DNA from: Paguma larvata
Taxonomy: Eukaryota; Chordata; Mammalia; Carnivora; Viverridae
Direction of reading: 5' to 3'
Assembly (NCBI GenBank): GCA_030068075.1
Contig: CM057828.1
Span: 116,177,699-116,241,698, forward strand
DNA: 64,000 bases
The notes beneath the pieces are model-generated. The model was not told the origin of the DNA. It did not search any database and worked only from the letters and a program-made list of their open reading frames with translations. This document shows positions 10,960 through 22,529 of the stretch, piece by piece; the first letter of the stretch is position 1, and every line of letters starts with the position of its first letter. A program made the position numbers and the translations under genes.

Positions 10960-11564
10960 CACACCCTCAGTCAACTCTCAGACATCTGTGGGTTGAGTGT
11001 CTTGGGAATGACCAAGATGCGGATTCTATCTTATTAGATGATCAGAGATTTAACTAAAAGTATTTGCCTTATAGTGTCCTCTTCCAGGGCTCAAACCGAG
11101 GTTTCAGTCAATACATAAGGATCGGTTAGCAGACTAGAGGCCTAACAGGAATGACATCCTCTGGTCTGCAGTCTGCAACTACGCACTTTCATCCAGCCAG
11201 CTACCTCCCAGCATACACCATCGGCACAGGAGGCGCTGGTGAGGGTGTACACCCCCAGCACTGCCCTGGGAAGGTAATTCAGAGAACAAAGCTGACTGGC
11301 CGGAGCACCAAGCAGAAGACTCACGCTCATGGCGCCTATGCACACATTCCCTGTTTTAATTTTTTTAAAAGTTTGTCCACGTGAAACATCCAACATTTAT
11401 TCACACGGGGAAGAAATCTAGTCGTGTGTCATGTTAACAAAGGCAAAGCATCCAAGTAGTGGTTCCTCTGGCCTGCACTCACACAGAGAAGTTCAGAATG
11501 TTTAAAGACACTCCCCGCTACAGAAAGCAACCACTTGACGAGGGGTTCAGGAAGATTTACTCAC
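10960..11564. other. Unique sequence next to a candidate exon
   Basis: No repeats recognised. GC content is moderately higher than in the flanks. The open frames on both strands around 11142-11396 overlap each other and resemble no family I know. Confidence 0.4.
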
Positions 11565-11674
11565 CGCCCTGCAGGATTTTGTGGCATATCTGCAGCCCGT
11601 GATTATACTCTTCCCTGAAGTTTCCCAGCAGTTGATTTAAGCTATATTTGAACAGTTTCACTTCACCTGTTCTC
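11565..11674 (-). other. Candidate internal coding exon (110 bp), unidentified
   Basis: On the minus strand a pyrimidine-rich stretch ends in ttcacctttattag (AG at 11676-11675). A 110-bp segment then ends at ggcg followed by the donor gtgagtaaat (11564 downward). One frame is open throughout: one base, 36 codons, one base, which implies phase-2 entry and phase-1 exit. It reads as a hydrophilic, coil-like peptide with VKLFKYSLNQLLGNF and NHGLQICHKILQG. The other two frames contain stops. I do not recognise the protein. Splice signals and an open frame this short can occur by chance. Confidence 0.3.
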
Positions 11675-11988
11675 CTAATAAAGGTGAAGTCCCAGCAGTG
11701 AAGAAAAACAGAAGTGTGGGGCTAAAAAGATGACCCAACAACAAAAAGCTGTATCTAAATCCCTGGCTATGTTCTCGTTCGTAAATCTACACTTTTGTTT
11801 ATATTTACATCTGCATGTCTATAGAGCCGTGCATAATGCTTCTGTTTGCAAGACATTTTCATTTTATGTCTATATTTTTGTCCATGTTTAAATCACTATT
11901 TCATGAAGTTATGTATCGTCATGTTAATTTTATATAACATACATATATTTGTATGAATCTGCATCTCTGCTTTGGTCCTTAGGGGAAC

Positions 11989-12023
<35 letters not shown>

Positions 12024-12789
12024 AAATCCACCAAGTAAAATCACAGTATTCTCACGGTGTCTTATTAAGCTACAACTGAAAAAATATTCCTCGCATGAAG
12101 CAGTGGAATACAAGAAAAATAAATCTATACTTAAAAAACTGATTTAAGAGATATCCTATGTTAAATGAGAAAGCAATCTTCCATTGATTTAAAATCAAAG
12201 AAGGGACTATTATCAAAGACAGGTGTCATAGCTCAGGTTCCCCAGGAAGCAGGTTCTGAGATTAAAATGTGTCTGTGTGTTGTTTACTGGAGAGCAGCGT
12301 CCCTACGGGGAGGGAAGGCAGCAGAAGAGGGCAGAGGTTGGAAGTGAATGGCTATTCAGTTTTAAAAGGGGGCCGGGTCCTTGCACCCCTGCCTTGATCA
12401 GTCTTAGGATGTTGGCTGCCCCTGGTTAAACGGTCCAACCTAGGAGATGCCTGGGGATGGACTCAGCTGTGAGCCATTAGCAGTGACACTCCAAGCAGCT
12501 GGGGAAATGCAAGTCTTGGGCCGGAAGAGGGGGAGGGGCACGGGCAGCATACCACAGCATCACTACAAGACCAAGGTCCATCACATCTTTTATGAAGTCC
12601 ATTACTTTTTACCCTAGATTATAAGCCCCTCTTCTATGAAATATCCCTCCTAAACTTTACGATTTTTCCTCTTGATAATCTCACTTCTTACTTAACTGAG
12701 TCAACTGTAATCCAGCTTATCCACATAGAAAAGTGCTTTTGATTATGTTGTAGGGAAATCTGACTGGCATAAAATGCTCACTCCCCTTT
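11675..12789. other. Unique or unclassified sequence
   Basis: Contains the (TG)n at 11990. The segment from about 12220 to 12560 (gttccccaggaagcaggttc onward) looks like an old interspersed repeat, but I cannot name its family. Confidence 0.4.
11990..12021. repeat. (TG)n microsatellite
   Basis: Uninterrupted TG run of about 16 units. Confidence 0.95.
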
Positions 12790-12925
12790 GTGGAAGAGGC
12801 TTCAGTTCCTTTATCTGTAAAATAGCGATGGTAATAATAGTACCTACCTCATGGGGTATGCAGAATACGTGAAATTATCCATGCAAAGCTCTTAGAAGAG
12901 CACCTGTCATGCAGTTAGCTATAAC
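12790..12925 (+). mobile_element. MIR SINE fragment
   Basis: ttcctttatctgtaaaatag, then aatagtacctacctcatggg, then gcaaagctcttagaa: the central core and 3' half of the MIR consensus in order. Confidence 0.8.
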
Positions 12926-14014
12926 CGGCATTAGTATTTTTGGAAAACCCTCTGGGCTCAGTATCACTTCATGGTTACTCATGCTTATTCAGAATCTGCT
13001 TCGCAAGCCACTTCAAGGGTCTGAGCCAGAAGGCTGCTCGGTCTCCGAATATGTTAGTTTCCTGTGATTTGTTTCCCAGCTGCCTCTTTTCAGGTGGTCG
13101 CCCAATGATTAAACATTACCTTTGGTTGATGTCCATGGCACTGATAAGAAAAAAGGTGTCTCCCCTGTTGTTGGTTTCATTGACAGGAGACATGGCTTCA
13201 AGAGACACTTGAGAATAGCAGAAAGGATAGCATCAGGTCAACTATTTTAAAGCAAAACCCATCATCACTGTCAGATTGTCCCCCAACCTTTGATGCTCAT
13301 ATGCGTTAATTTTATGCAACAGGTCAAGTCAACCAGATACCTAAGGGCCCAATTTGGAGAGAGTTATCTAGGGAGGCTGCCAGGAAACACCGCTGTTTAA
13401 AAGGAAGATACACTGTGGCTGCTTTATTGAAATTCTCACATGGTCACTTTGTGCTATGGGAGCAGTATTTCCTGGCTAAAATGATTACGTAGGGGGAAAA
13501 AAAAAAACACCTGCCAGGCCTCAGCCACTCATTCATCCATGCACTGAGGCAGACACTGAGCAAACTTCTATGGGTATTCCTGGACCAACTTTTCTCCTTG
13601 TGCGGCACAAAAGACCATCCACTCAGCCACCGTCCTCAGCTTTCATGAGAGAACTCTCGCCGTCCCCACGTCTGACGTGACTGGAAAAGCTCATGGACCT
13701 GTCCTTAACCAGCAACCTAGCATGTCCATGTTCTGGGGGCTGCCGCTGACCAGCGACCTCAGCTCTCTGCTCCCCAGTTCCAAAGTCCCAATGAGACACA
13801 TATTCCCCAGAATGCGCTAAATGGCATTCATTATTTAGTCTCTACAAGCAGGAGATCTTCGTGTATTTGGAAGAAATTCAGGGCGTGTGTGAACACTGTA
13901 AACAGGAGATGTGGGCTTTTGTGTTTATGTGCACGTATGTATTTTTGCAGAGAGATGGCGTGATGATTTTAATCACGTTATTGAAGGACTTTGACAGGCA
14001 GTCTGTATGGCAGT
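12926..14014. other. Unique sequence
   Basis: No recognised repeat or gene. A poly-A run (aaaaaaaaaaaac) lies at about 13497-13509. Confidence 0.5.
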
Positions 14015-14235
14015 GAAGGGCAGGCTGAACTCAGACTGCCTCAATTATACTTAGTTCCACTACTGTGTGTCTTTAGGCAAGTTATTTATCTCTCAGGGCC
14101 TCACATACCCAACAGTAACAGGGGGGTTATGATAGTACCTATCTTTGGGATTGCTGTGCAGATTTAAGATAATCTCAGGTACCGGGGTGAGCCGCCTCAA
14201 ACAATGCCTGACAATGGTAGGTCCTCAATTTAGAT
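14015..14235 (+). mobile_element. MIR SINE fragment
   Basis: ctcagactgcctcaattata, tgtgtctttaggcaagttat, gatagtacctatctttggg and acaatgcctgacaatggtag follow the MIR consensus over most of its length. Confidence 0.8.
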
Positions 14236-14362
14236 TTGCCATCATTCCTCTTATTTTAACTCCAAAAAGATTCAGAAACACTGCTCTGGATATTCTTAGT
14301 TAAAACTTTCAGTGAAGTCAGACCATCAGAAAGTTTTGATTTGGATTATGTTCTTCTGGAAC

Positions 14363-14392
14363 TTTCTCTCTCTATCTCTATCTCTATCTCTC
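14363..14392. repeat. (CTCTAT)n simple repeat at a SINE 3' boundary
   Basis: Tandem tctcta units. They directly abut the A-tail side of the next SINE, so they may derive from it or from its target. Confidence 0.8.
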
Positions 14393-14595
14393 CTTAATGT
14401 TTATTTATTTTTGAGAGAGAAAGACAGAGTGTGAGCAGGGGAGGAGCAGAGAGAGAGGGAGACAGAATCTGAAGCAGGTTCCAGGCTTTGAGCCATCAGC
14501 ACAGAGCCCGACGTAGGGCTCAAATTCGTGAACTGCCAGATCATGAACTGAGCCAAAGTTGGACACTCAACCAACTGAGCCACCCATGTGCCCCT
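14391..14595 (-). mobile_element. SINEC
   Basis: Plus strand begins aatgtttatttatttttgag (reverse tail) and ends cacccatgtgcccc (reverse head). The body keeps gagccatcagcacagagccc. Confidence 0.92.
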
Positions 14596-15937
14596 AGACC
14601 TTGCTTTTTTGGAATTAGGTTTTATGATTATATCATTGGCCTTCACTGAGGTATGATACAAGAGGCCGACCACATGGCACCCACTACTTATCCACTGGCC
14701 CTACTGGTCTTCAGAAGAAATCTCTCTGTATGCAAGGAAACAGGAAAGCTGCTCACTCATTTTATTTTCTTACAGAGTGCAGCCACCTTAATGAATGCCA
14801 TGGTCTCTGAGAAGCCGGGTACCATCTGAGACCAGCTCCAGCAAGGAAACATGACCATGAACTGTGCATTTCACTGTACTAAACCTAACCCTAGTTTATA
14901 ATATTGTCACCCATGTTCTGTCCTTGGCCCTTGTTTACCTCAGTTGTTATTTAATCTTGTTGTAATTTATATGGTTTCATGAACCACATCAAATCCATTG
15001 AGTATTAAAGGCATTATACACCTAAACAGAGCAACAAATCTATATAAAGTAGGTGAGTGTCTTGTTTCCTATTATGCTATTCGCTCCGTTTTACGGGTGT
15101 TCTCCATCCTGTTTAAATGAATTTTGATCTTCTGTTGTGCAAATATAAGAGGCTAGAGTTGAGGATTGGTGGGCTATAAACAGATGAAAAAGCAATCAAG
15201 AGATTTCTAAGACACCTAGGGGTAATAGTTTTCAAAGCAAACAAAACTGCTCCCAGAAAAAGATTATACAGGCAAAGAAAAAGAAATCACTTGAAAATTA
15301 ATCTTGTTTATATATTAGAAAGGCTTTCTTGTAGGGCTAATATATTCTTAATTCTTAGTCTACTAGAACCCTGTCCTCCTCGCCGCTTCTTTTAATATAA
15401 ACCCTTTGCTCTGTCTTCAATCTGACATTACGAAGAAGGTGGTCCTCAGGCTTTTTCATGTAAGCAGAGAATGGAAGCTGTAGGCTTCCTTTAACAGGAC
15501 ATTTCAATTTCATATATAAGCCCAGTGGCCTTGAATACAAGAGTGAGTCTTAATAAGTCCAATAAAAAAACTCAAGAGGAAGTGTCTTGAATTCCCCCAG
15601 AAAACCAGAAATTAATTAGTAGATCCTAATTCCTTAGAAGAATATGCTAAGACCAGCTTTGTCTCTCCCTCTCTCTTAATAATCCTGTAGTAGCAGAAGC
15701 ATTTTGCCTTCTTCACATTTTCTGGAGAGTGGCGGCCTGCTCTGCAATGTCCAAAAATCAGAAGAAATTAGAAGAAATCGGCTGAAAAACTGTTAAGTAC
15801 ATAGCAATTACAATAGCAATAGCTCCCATCTGTGTTGTACTTCACAGTTTGGGAAGTGCTTTCATAAACATTATCTTACATAATCTTAATAAAAGTTCTG
15901 ATGACAAAGTTTAAGCTTCTTTTCTGGTTTACAGGGC
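14596..15937. other. Unique sequence, possible MIR remnant near its end
   Basis: No gene recognised. 15795-15915 (aatagctcccatctgtgttg…aacattatcttacataatct) is weakly like the reverse strand of MIR. Confidence 0.4.
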
Positions 15938-16387
15938 TGCTATGGGTTGAATTTTTCCCCCAAAATCTATATGTTGAAATCCTAACCCCTAGTACCTTAG
16001 AACGTGACCTCATTTGAAGATAGGGTCTTTAGGGAGGCAATCAGGTTAGCGTGAGGTCAGTAGGGTGGGCCCCAATCTAATACGACTGATGTCCTGACCA
16101 CAAGGAGAAATTTGGGGACAGAGATATACACAAGAGGAATGCCATGTGATGATGAAGGTAGAGACCAGGGCGACACTTCTACAAGGCAAGGAACACTGAA
16201 GATTGCCAGCCCAAGAGCCAGGCGAGAAGCAGGGAACAGACTCTCCGTCACCGCCCTCACAAGCAGCCAACCTTGCCAACACCTTGATCCTGGACTCGTA
16301 GCCTCCAGCCCCACAAGACAATGATTTTCTGTTGTTTAAGCTGCTGTCTGTGGTACTTTGTTACAGCAGCCGTAGCAAACTAATACA
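15938..16387 (+). mobile_element. Solo LTR, ERVL-MaLR (MLT1/MST-like)
   Basis: A 450-bp unit bounded by tg…ca (tgctatgggttgaat to ctaataca). It carries MaLR landmarks: atgttgaaatcctaacccc, ggtgggccccaatctaatac, acaccttgatcctggactc and tgttgtttaagctgctgtc. No internal retroviral sequence flanks it, so it is an isolated LTR left by recombination. The subfamily name is uncertain. Confidence 0.65.
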
Positions 16388-16394
16388 AAGGTTC

Positions 16395-16646
16395 TCATGA
16401 TCTGCCCCTCTTTTCCCTCTGGCCTCATTACTCAGCCCTCCTTCCAGTGGACTCCAGTGGTTTCTAGCCAAATTGAACATCCTAGAGGCACCTGGGTGGC
16501 TCAGCCAGTTAAGTGCCCAACTTCAGCTCAGGTCATGAACTCAAAGTTGATGAGTTCGAGCCCCACATTGGGCTCTCTACTAACAACACAGAGCCTGCTT
16601 TGGATCCTCTGTACCCCTCTATCTCTGCCCCTCCGCCCACTTGCGT

Positions 16647-16698
<52 letters not shown>

Positions 16699-16800
16699 CC
16701 TCAAAAATAAAATAAACATTAAAAAAGTTTTGAAACTGAACATCCTAGTCAGGGCTCTGTCTGCCAGGAATCTGCTACCTATTATTATGATGCTAATCCA
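16395..16800 (+). mobile_element. L2 fragment split by a SINE
   Basis: catgatctgcccctcttttc followed by ctctggcctcattactca matches the L2 catgatctggcccctgcct… region. After the SINE, ctgtctgccaggaatctgc fits the continuing L2 '…ctgcctggaatg'. Weak beyond that. Confidence 0.5.
16486..16736 (+). mobile_element. SINEC with expanded (CT)n
   Basis: Head aggcacctgggtggctcag and tail caaaaataaaataaacatt. The body has a (CT)n expansion at about 16651-16688. Perfect 12-bp duplication tgaacatcctag at 16474-16485 and 16737-16748. Confidence 0.94.
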
Positions 16801-17579
16801 TAGAAGTAGAATGCCTTGCCCATCAGGTTCACAGCATGTTTCAGAATACGTGTGGGGACATAATCTATACCTTTTCTTTCCAGTATCGTAGGATAGACCA
16901 CAAACTCCAGGGAGCCTACATTCACTACACTGTTAAGTTTTCTGTTTGGTTCATAGCTAAAAATTGCTAAACTCAAGTGGGAGCCTGCATCTTTAGCTCC
17001 AACGACGTGGGACACATCTTTTTAAAACACCCTGAAGTGACAAGGAGTAGTCAGAGGGTCCATTTCTCCAGTTCATAGATAGAAGTGCTTGAGAACAGAA
17101 GCACAGCACATAGCTCCTCCAAAGAGTTCTCTGCAAGACTTTCTGGGACACTGCTTCCATCTAGAGGTGGGGCCCCCTCCTCCTCTGGAGTCTGGATGAG
17201 TGCTGTGACCCTCTGACCAACAGAATACAGAATGCTGGTTTAAGAGACTAGCAACTTCCTCTTTTTGCCTAATATCTTCTTCCCACACCCTCACAGGTCG
17301 TCTTTCACACCACACTCCAGACAGCATGGTTCTAAAGGAAAAGACAAAATAGGAATAAAGAAATCCCTTTCCTGAGTGCCCAGTTTAACTTGTGGCTGAA
17401 GAATTGGATTCATAACCCCTCAGAATGCTGTAAGTGGCAGTGACCTGAAAGGTCTTCTAATATATGGCTCCTCTGAGTTTAAATCTCCTCGTATGGTTCA
17501 AGAGAACAGCTGGCTGTAGAAAGCACAGATGCTTTGTCTGCTAAGATGAATGGCAATCTCTACCCCAACTTGGAATATG
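16801..17579. other. Unclassified sequence
   Basis: No gene recognised. 17080-17335 (ggtggggccccctcctcctc, tgaccctctgaccaacagaa, gtttaagagactagcaactt) resembles a common old mammalian interspersed repeat whose family I cannot name with confidence. Confidence 0.35.
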
Positions 17580-17795
17580 AGGACCATGAATTTTGGAGTC
17601 AGGCATACACAAGTGCAGAATCAGACATACTTCCTAACTGTGTGGCCTTGAGTACTTTGCTTAATCTCTCAGAAATTCAGGTTTCCTTCTCTCTGAACTA
17701 GAGATAAAAATATTTTATCTTCAAGGTAGTTGTGAGTAGTAAATGCATAATGAATACAAAGTCCCCACTGGCACCAGGGCTGTTCAATAAAGTCA
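17580..17795 (+). mobile_element. MIR SINE fragment
   Basis: ttttggagtcaggcatacac, aactgtgtggccttgagtac, tttgcttaatctctcaga and aaaatattttatcttcaagg follow the MIR consensus through the core. Confidence 0.75.
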
Positions 17796-18154
17796 CCCCT
17801 ATCATCATCCAGAGGGACGAGGTTCTTCCCTCTCTCCATCAAGCCTAACAATACCTCTATGTCTTCCCCTCATGGGGAAGGGTGATATGGCTGAAATATT
17901 CCAGACATATATGATAGTATGGCCAATATTTGTGTTAAAGTATACATTTTACAAAATGTACAAGTCATTGTACTCAAAGTACTCTGCTCCTCTGAAGAAG
18001 GCTCCTGTCCTAAGGCCTTCAAGGATACAGGTGTTCTGTAATCCAGTGGGCATTAGGCTGAAGGAGGAGACTCTAGAGCAGCTTGACCCTCTAGGATATG
18101 GGACAGGGGCAGGGAAGGGTGGAGTGGGAGATACAAGTATGGAAGACAGCTTCT
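17796..18154. other. Unique sequence
   Basis: A 94-codon open frame from 17872 has no recognisable features. Nothing else seen. Confidence 0.4.
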
Positions 18155-18260
18155 GAGGAAGGCAAAGTAGATGTTATTACCTCCAATGTACAAATGGGAA
18201 ACTGAGGTTTAGAGAGATGAAATGCCCTCCCCTAACCCACCACTGTGCCCCGTGGGAACC
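18155..18260 (-). mobile_element. MIR SINE fragment, minus strand
   Basis: tgttattacctccaatgtac followed by aaatgggaaactgaggttta and gagagatgaaatgccc is the reverse complement of the MIR 'cctcagtttcc' core. Confidence 0.7.
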
Positions 18261-21200
18261 TAAGCTACTAACTTTGTGCAGCATGTGACAAGATGGAGAT
18301 CATTTCACATGATGAAATGTTTCCTTTGGAAAATACCTAGATAAGCACTAGGGATAAAAGATGAGACTTTCAAGGGGACTAGTGAGGCCTAAGGGTAGGA
18401 ATCTGCTTCTTCAGTAAGTGCCGAGGAAAGGGCCTGGGAGAGAATGAGTTGGAGTCAGGGAGACATCAAAGGGAGGTCACTTCCTGAATGATCCCTCCCC
18501 ACATCCCCCAAATCGCCAATAAGGGCTACTATCATCAGGAAACGTTATCCGTGGGGCTCTTCTCATAAAACCTGATTAGGAAGAGGCTGGGATCTGTGGC
18601 CAGGCTGGGCCAGCTGATGCAGAAACTGCGGCACAAACCTGGGAGCTCCAAGGCTGAGGGTTCCCTGAGGAAGGAAGCCCCAAGGCCTCCCTGCTTTCCC
18701 ACAGACTATGGGGTGTCACAAGCCGGGGAGTGAGTCAGGCCAGTGTAATCAGCTCTTCAGAGAGTAGACATTATGTTGCAAGGGATAAATCAGGTGATAG
18801 TCAAGTGTCCACTGAGAATCAGATAAAAGAATATATCTTCTTATTTTTCTCATCAAAAGAGACATGCACATACCCATTAAAATCAGCATTCATTTTCCAG
18901 GACATTTTTCAGTCCAGGGACCCGCAGTTCCCAGCTAAAGGTAAGTAATTATGCATTTATTTTGCTCAATCACCTTTATACGTTTGGTTTATGCTACATT
19001 CAATAAATTGCATATTGCATGTGTATTTCAGGAAATCTAAAATTTTGCTCTGAAATTTGACAGAATGAAAACCGAAGCATGTATTATATACGAAATGACT
19101 CACAGTTGTTAACAAAAATCAAATACTCCCCTAAAATAGACTAACTGCAATTTTGTCAGCTAAATGAAAACACGAACAACAGCTTTTTCTGCTTTTGTAA
19201 GCAAAAGCTTGAGGGAAAATGTGTTCCTCTTTAGTGAAAACTTGAGCTTTGCTTGGTCCCTTAGAATCAGGAGGTAGAAGGCAGAGCCAGCCAAGCAGTT
19301 GCCTTACAATTCAACTTACCCACAAGTCAGGCTATTGTATAAGAGATTTTTAGCTCCCCCACCAACATTCATTTCATATGTGTTCGGATATCCCCCCAAA
19401 ATATTTAAGTACTTTCTGATTAGTGATAATGACCATCAGTAAGAAACAGGGACCTCAGAAGGACCGGACAATGGATAAGCATCCACTTAAAAAAAGCAAC
19501 CTCCCAAACAGCTAGGAAGAGATGACGTATTTCTCTCTGCACTTTGGTCTGTAAATGAATGGCTTAAGAGCAAGTTGCAAAACAAAGTTTAAGAAGCTCT
19601 AGAAGTTCTATGATTTTACATTGTTAAAGGATGTTTTTTAAATTGAAGACTATTTGAAAGCCCAATAATTTCCTCTTAATAGGCATTTGCTTACTTTTAA
19701 AAGCAATGATTTTATTATAATAGCCAAAATGCCTTTGATGAATGACTATTATAATTAATCTCACCTGATTTGAACCGTGGGGAGAAAAGGTCAACATGAA
19801 ATCATCTCCTTTGCTTTTAAGTGTTTTTACTGACAGAAGCCTAAATTACCTCTGCCGGCTTTGAGCCCACGGCTCACACAGGCATATGCATCATATTTGT
19901 CCATGGCCAGCCTGTGCTACAGGTCAGAGGGCAGTGGTGGCAGCAGCTCCAGCACCAGACAGAGCAAAGAATCCAGGCCCAAATAGCAGGTGCTTCTATA
20001 CTAGAGACTTCATATGCAAAACTGTGTGCACGGTTAGGAACTATCAGAGTGTTTCAGGCAGTGGACTTCTGGCCAAGGCACTGTTTCCTTTGCCAAGAAC
20101 ATTCTCAGTAGAAGTACATTTAACAGTGCTAAACCTTCCTTGAGTAAATGAATTTTCTCCTGGAACCGGAGATACTGTCGAGGAAGAAAACGGTGCCGCA
20201 ACTGGAAGAAGAGAAGGGAAAGAGGGAAAAAGGCATGAAAGGGAATGTGGCTACTGGCTCACATAGACATCTAACCCTTGACGAGGGAATCATTAGCTCC
20301 ATGGAATAACCAATGAGCAAAAGCACCGGACAGATGTTAGACACACGCTATCTGGGAACGGCACAGGAACTCCAGGTGAAACCAATGTCTGATTAGCACA
20401 CCTTGTAAGCTGCTTTCTCAGGAGCAGAAATGGGTTTCTTGGGCCAGCTATGCTCACTTCTAGGGTTCTCTCTGTGACCACAGTGGAACACTGAGTAGTT
20501 AGAGGTCTCGTTCTACTGGCAGAATACGTAGAGTGATGGGAATACAATACACACAATTATTAACAAACGGAAGAGAACTGTGCACAAGACTTCACTCATT
20601 TCTTCCATGACACGGTCTAGAGCCTAAATGACCTTATATCCTTCCTGTCATCACTTCTCCCACGTGGGAAGCAATGGTTTCTGGACGATCAGTCAACTCA
20701 TGGGTCTAACGATCTGTGAGGCACCAAGAAACATGGTTAAAGAATACCCACCGGCTCCACTTCAGCCTAACGCTGGCTAAGAGAAAAGAAAGCAAACTCT
20801 TCCCAGGGAAATGCAATTCTGTAAATCACAGCAGTTACAAAGCCAAAGAAGCTTAGAATTCTTACCCATATCCATTTTCACTTCAAGACAAAAAGAGTAA
20901 GAATAGGATAATACTTTAATAGTAATGACATTCAAATAAGATCCACTGAAAACGCCTAATACATGAAAGCTTACTATAAGAGAATTAAATTAATAATATT
21001 TGTTCAAGACTGAGAACAATGTACTCCTCATTTTGTGAAAGATTTCTCTGCAGTTCTCCTTAGAAAGCCAGCTCCTGCAGGCGTTGAAAGCATGGCTTGG
21101 CTCTGAAAGTATGATTTACCTGCAACCATTCTAGAATATCTATAGCAGAAAATGAAGAGGTTGGCCCTTTTCCTAACCCTGCTGGACAGGTTAAATGTCT

Positions 21201-21794
21201 GTTTTGCCCTCTAGTGTCATAGCTTGCAAAGATAAAACATCATAAAATGATCACCCCAAAGATAAGAGTTTGTGCTTAATTCATTCTTAGGATACTCAGC
21301 ACTCTTAGAGATAAAGGTCATGAAACCTTCCATAGAATTGTAAAATTCAGGTACTAAGATATATTTTTCAATATTTCAGGTTGTATAATTTTATTCTTTG
21401 AGAGGCAATTGCCAGAATTACTAAGGTATATCACACGAACATAAATTCACAGTAAAATTATTTTTATTTAATATATTTTTAAATTTTCCTTTATTCGAAA
21501 GTGGTATTCTCAAACTATCAAATAATATGCATAAAACAATTTGGAGAAATTTGCGATCCAACTGGATGTTTAATGATGTTAAGGAATTTAAAACTTAATG
21601 GCTTTAAGGTGTGATAATGGTATTATAGTTATATTACCATCAAAGAGTTTTTATCTTCTAGTTATAAACTCCTAATTATTTAGAATGAAATGATATGATG
21701 TCTGGCATTTGTTTCAAAAGAACCCAGTGTGATGGGGCAGGAGGGAAATGAGTGGGGATTTAAATGAAAAAAGACAGGCCCCAGCATAGTAGAG
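18261..21794. other. 3.5-kb repeat-poor unique stretch
   Basis: I see no SINE, L1 or LTR. A strong donor-like aaaggtaagtaa occurs at about 18938-18949, at the end of a 72-codon frame whose stop overlaps the donor. 19080-19250 and 19640-19830 are AT-rich with non-random TAAT- and octamer-like motifs, and could be conserved non-coding DNA. No gene identified. Confidence 0.45.
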
Positions 21795-21956
21795 TGATGT
21801 CAGCAAGATGGTGGTATAGAAATTCTAGCCCTTGTCCTCTCTCAGAAACATCTATTTAAACAGCTATCCATGAATAAAAATACCTTCCCAAGAGCTAACT
21901 ATTCCAGGTGAGGGATTATGGCACCTGGGTAAAGCACAGAAATAAGAAAATATTGG

Positions 21957-22133
21957 GGTGCCTGAGTGGCTCAATTGGTTGACAGTCCAACTCTTGATTT
22001 TGGCTCAGGTCATGATCCCAGGTCATGAGATTGAGCCCCACGTTGGGCTTCATGCTGAGCGTGGAGCCTGCTTAAGATTCTCCCTTTCTCTACCCTCTGC
22101 CCCCTTCCCCACTCATGTGCTCTCTAAAATAAA
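21957..22133 (+). mobile_element. SINEC at the 5' end of the L1M, with giant purine tail
   Basis: Head gggtgcctgagtggctcaat, body ending in ctctctaaaataaaatt. The tail has grown into the homopurine tract listed next. Including that tail, the insertion is flanked by aaaatattgg (21947-21956) and aaaatgttgg (22401-22410). The L1 5'UTR continues beyond. Confidence 0.92.
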
Positions 22134-22404
22134 ATTAAAAAGAAAAGAGAAGAGAAGAAAAAAGGAAAGGAAAGAAAAGGAAAGAAAAAGGAAAGGGAAA
22201 GGGAAAGGAAAAGGGAAAGGGAAAGGGAAAGGGAAAGGGAAAGGGAAAGGGAAGGGAAGGGAAGGGAAGGGAAGGGAAGGGAAGGGAAGGAAAGGAAAAG
22301 GAAAGGAAAGGAAAGGAAAAGGGAAGGGAAGGGAAGGGAAGGGAAGGGAAGGGAAGGGAAGGGAAGGGAAGGGAAGGGAAGGGAAGGGAAGGAAAAGAAA
22401 AAAA
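22134..22404. repeat. 270-bp homopurine tract, (GGAAA)n to (GGGAA)n
   Basis: The plus strand is A/G only over the whole interval. It passes from aaaag/ggaaa units through gggaaa units to about thirty gggaa units. It arose from the A-tail of the SINE. The minus strand is pure pyrimidine and mirror-symmetric. Long open frames across it (KGKGKG… and its partners) are artefacts of the repeat. Confidence 0.97.
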
Positions 22405-22529
22405 TGTTGGAAATTGCATTTGAAGAGGGTAGGAAAAAGTTTACATTTCCCCCATCACCTCTCTCCCAAGCCCAGGCAGCCCAGTGTGGAAAGAGATTCT
22501 GTTCCCACGGAGAAAGGAGACTGAAGTAA

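Noticed and set aside
15938..16387. Overlapping minus-strand frames of 85-91 codons
   Set aside because: They run antisense through the solo LTR. No retroviral gene is present.
16397..16891. 164-codon plus-strand open frame
   Set aside because: Mostly SINE body, including the (CT)n Ser-Leu run. No independent coding signal.
18730..18948. 72-codon frame ending at a strong donor-like aaaggtaagtaa
   Set aside because: The stop codon overlaps the donor, no acceptor is convincing and the peptide is unremarkable. Kept only as a remark in the unique-stretch entry.
21958..22524. 188-codon open frame with KGKGKG/REGKG repeats, and the opposite-strand Ser/Pro/Phe frames
   Set aside because: It is SINE head plus homopurine repeat. 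Any A/G tract lacks stops in several frames.
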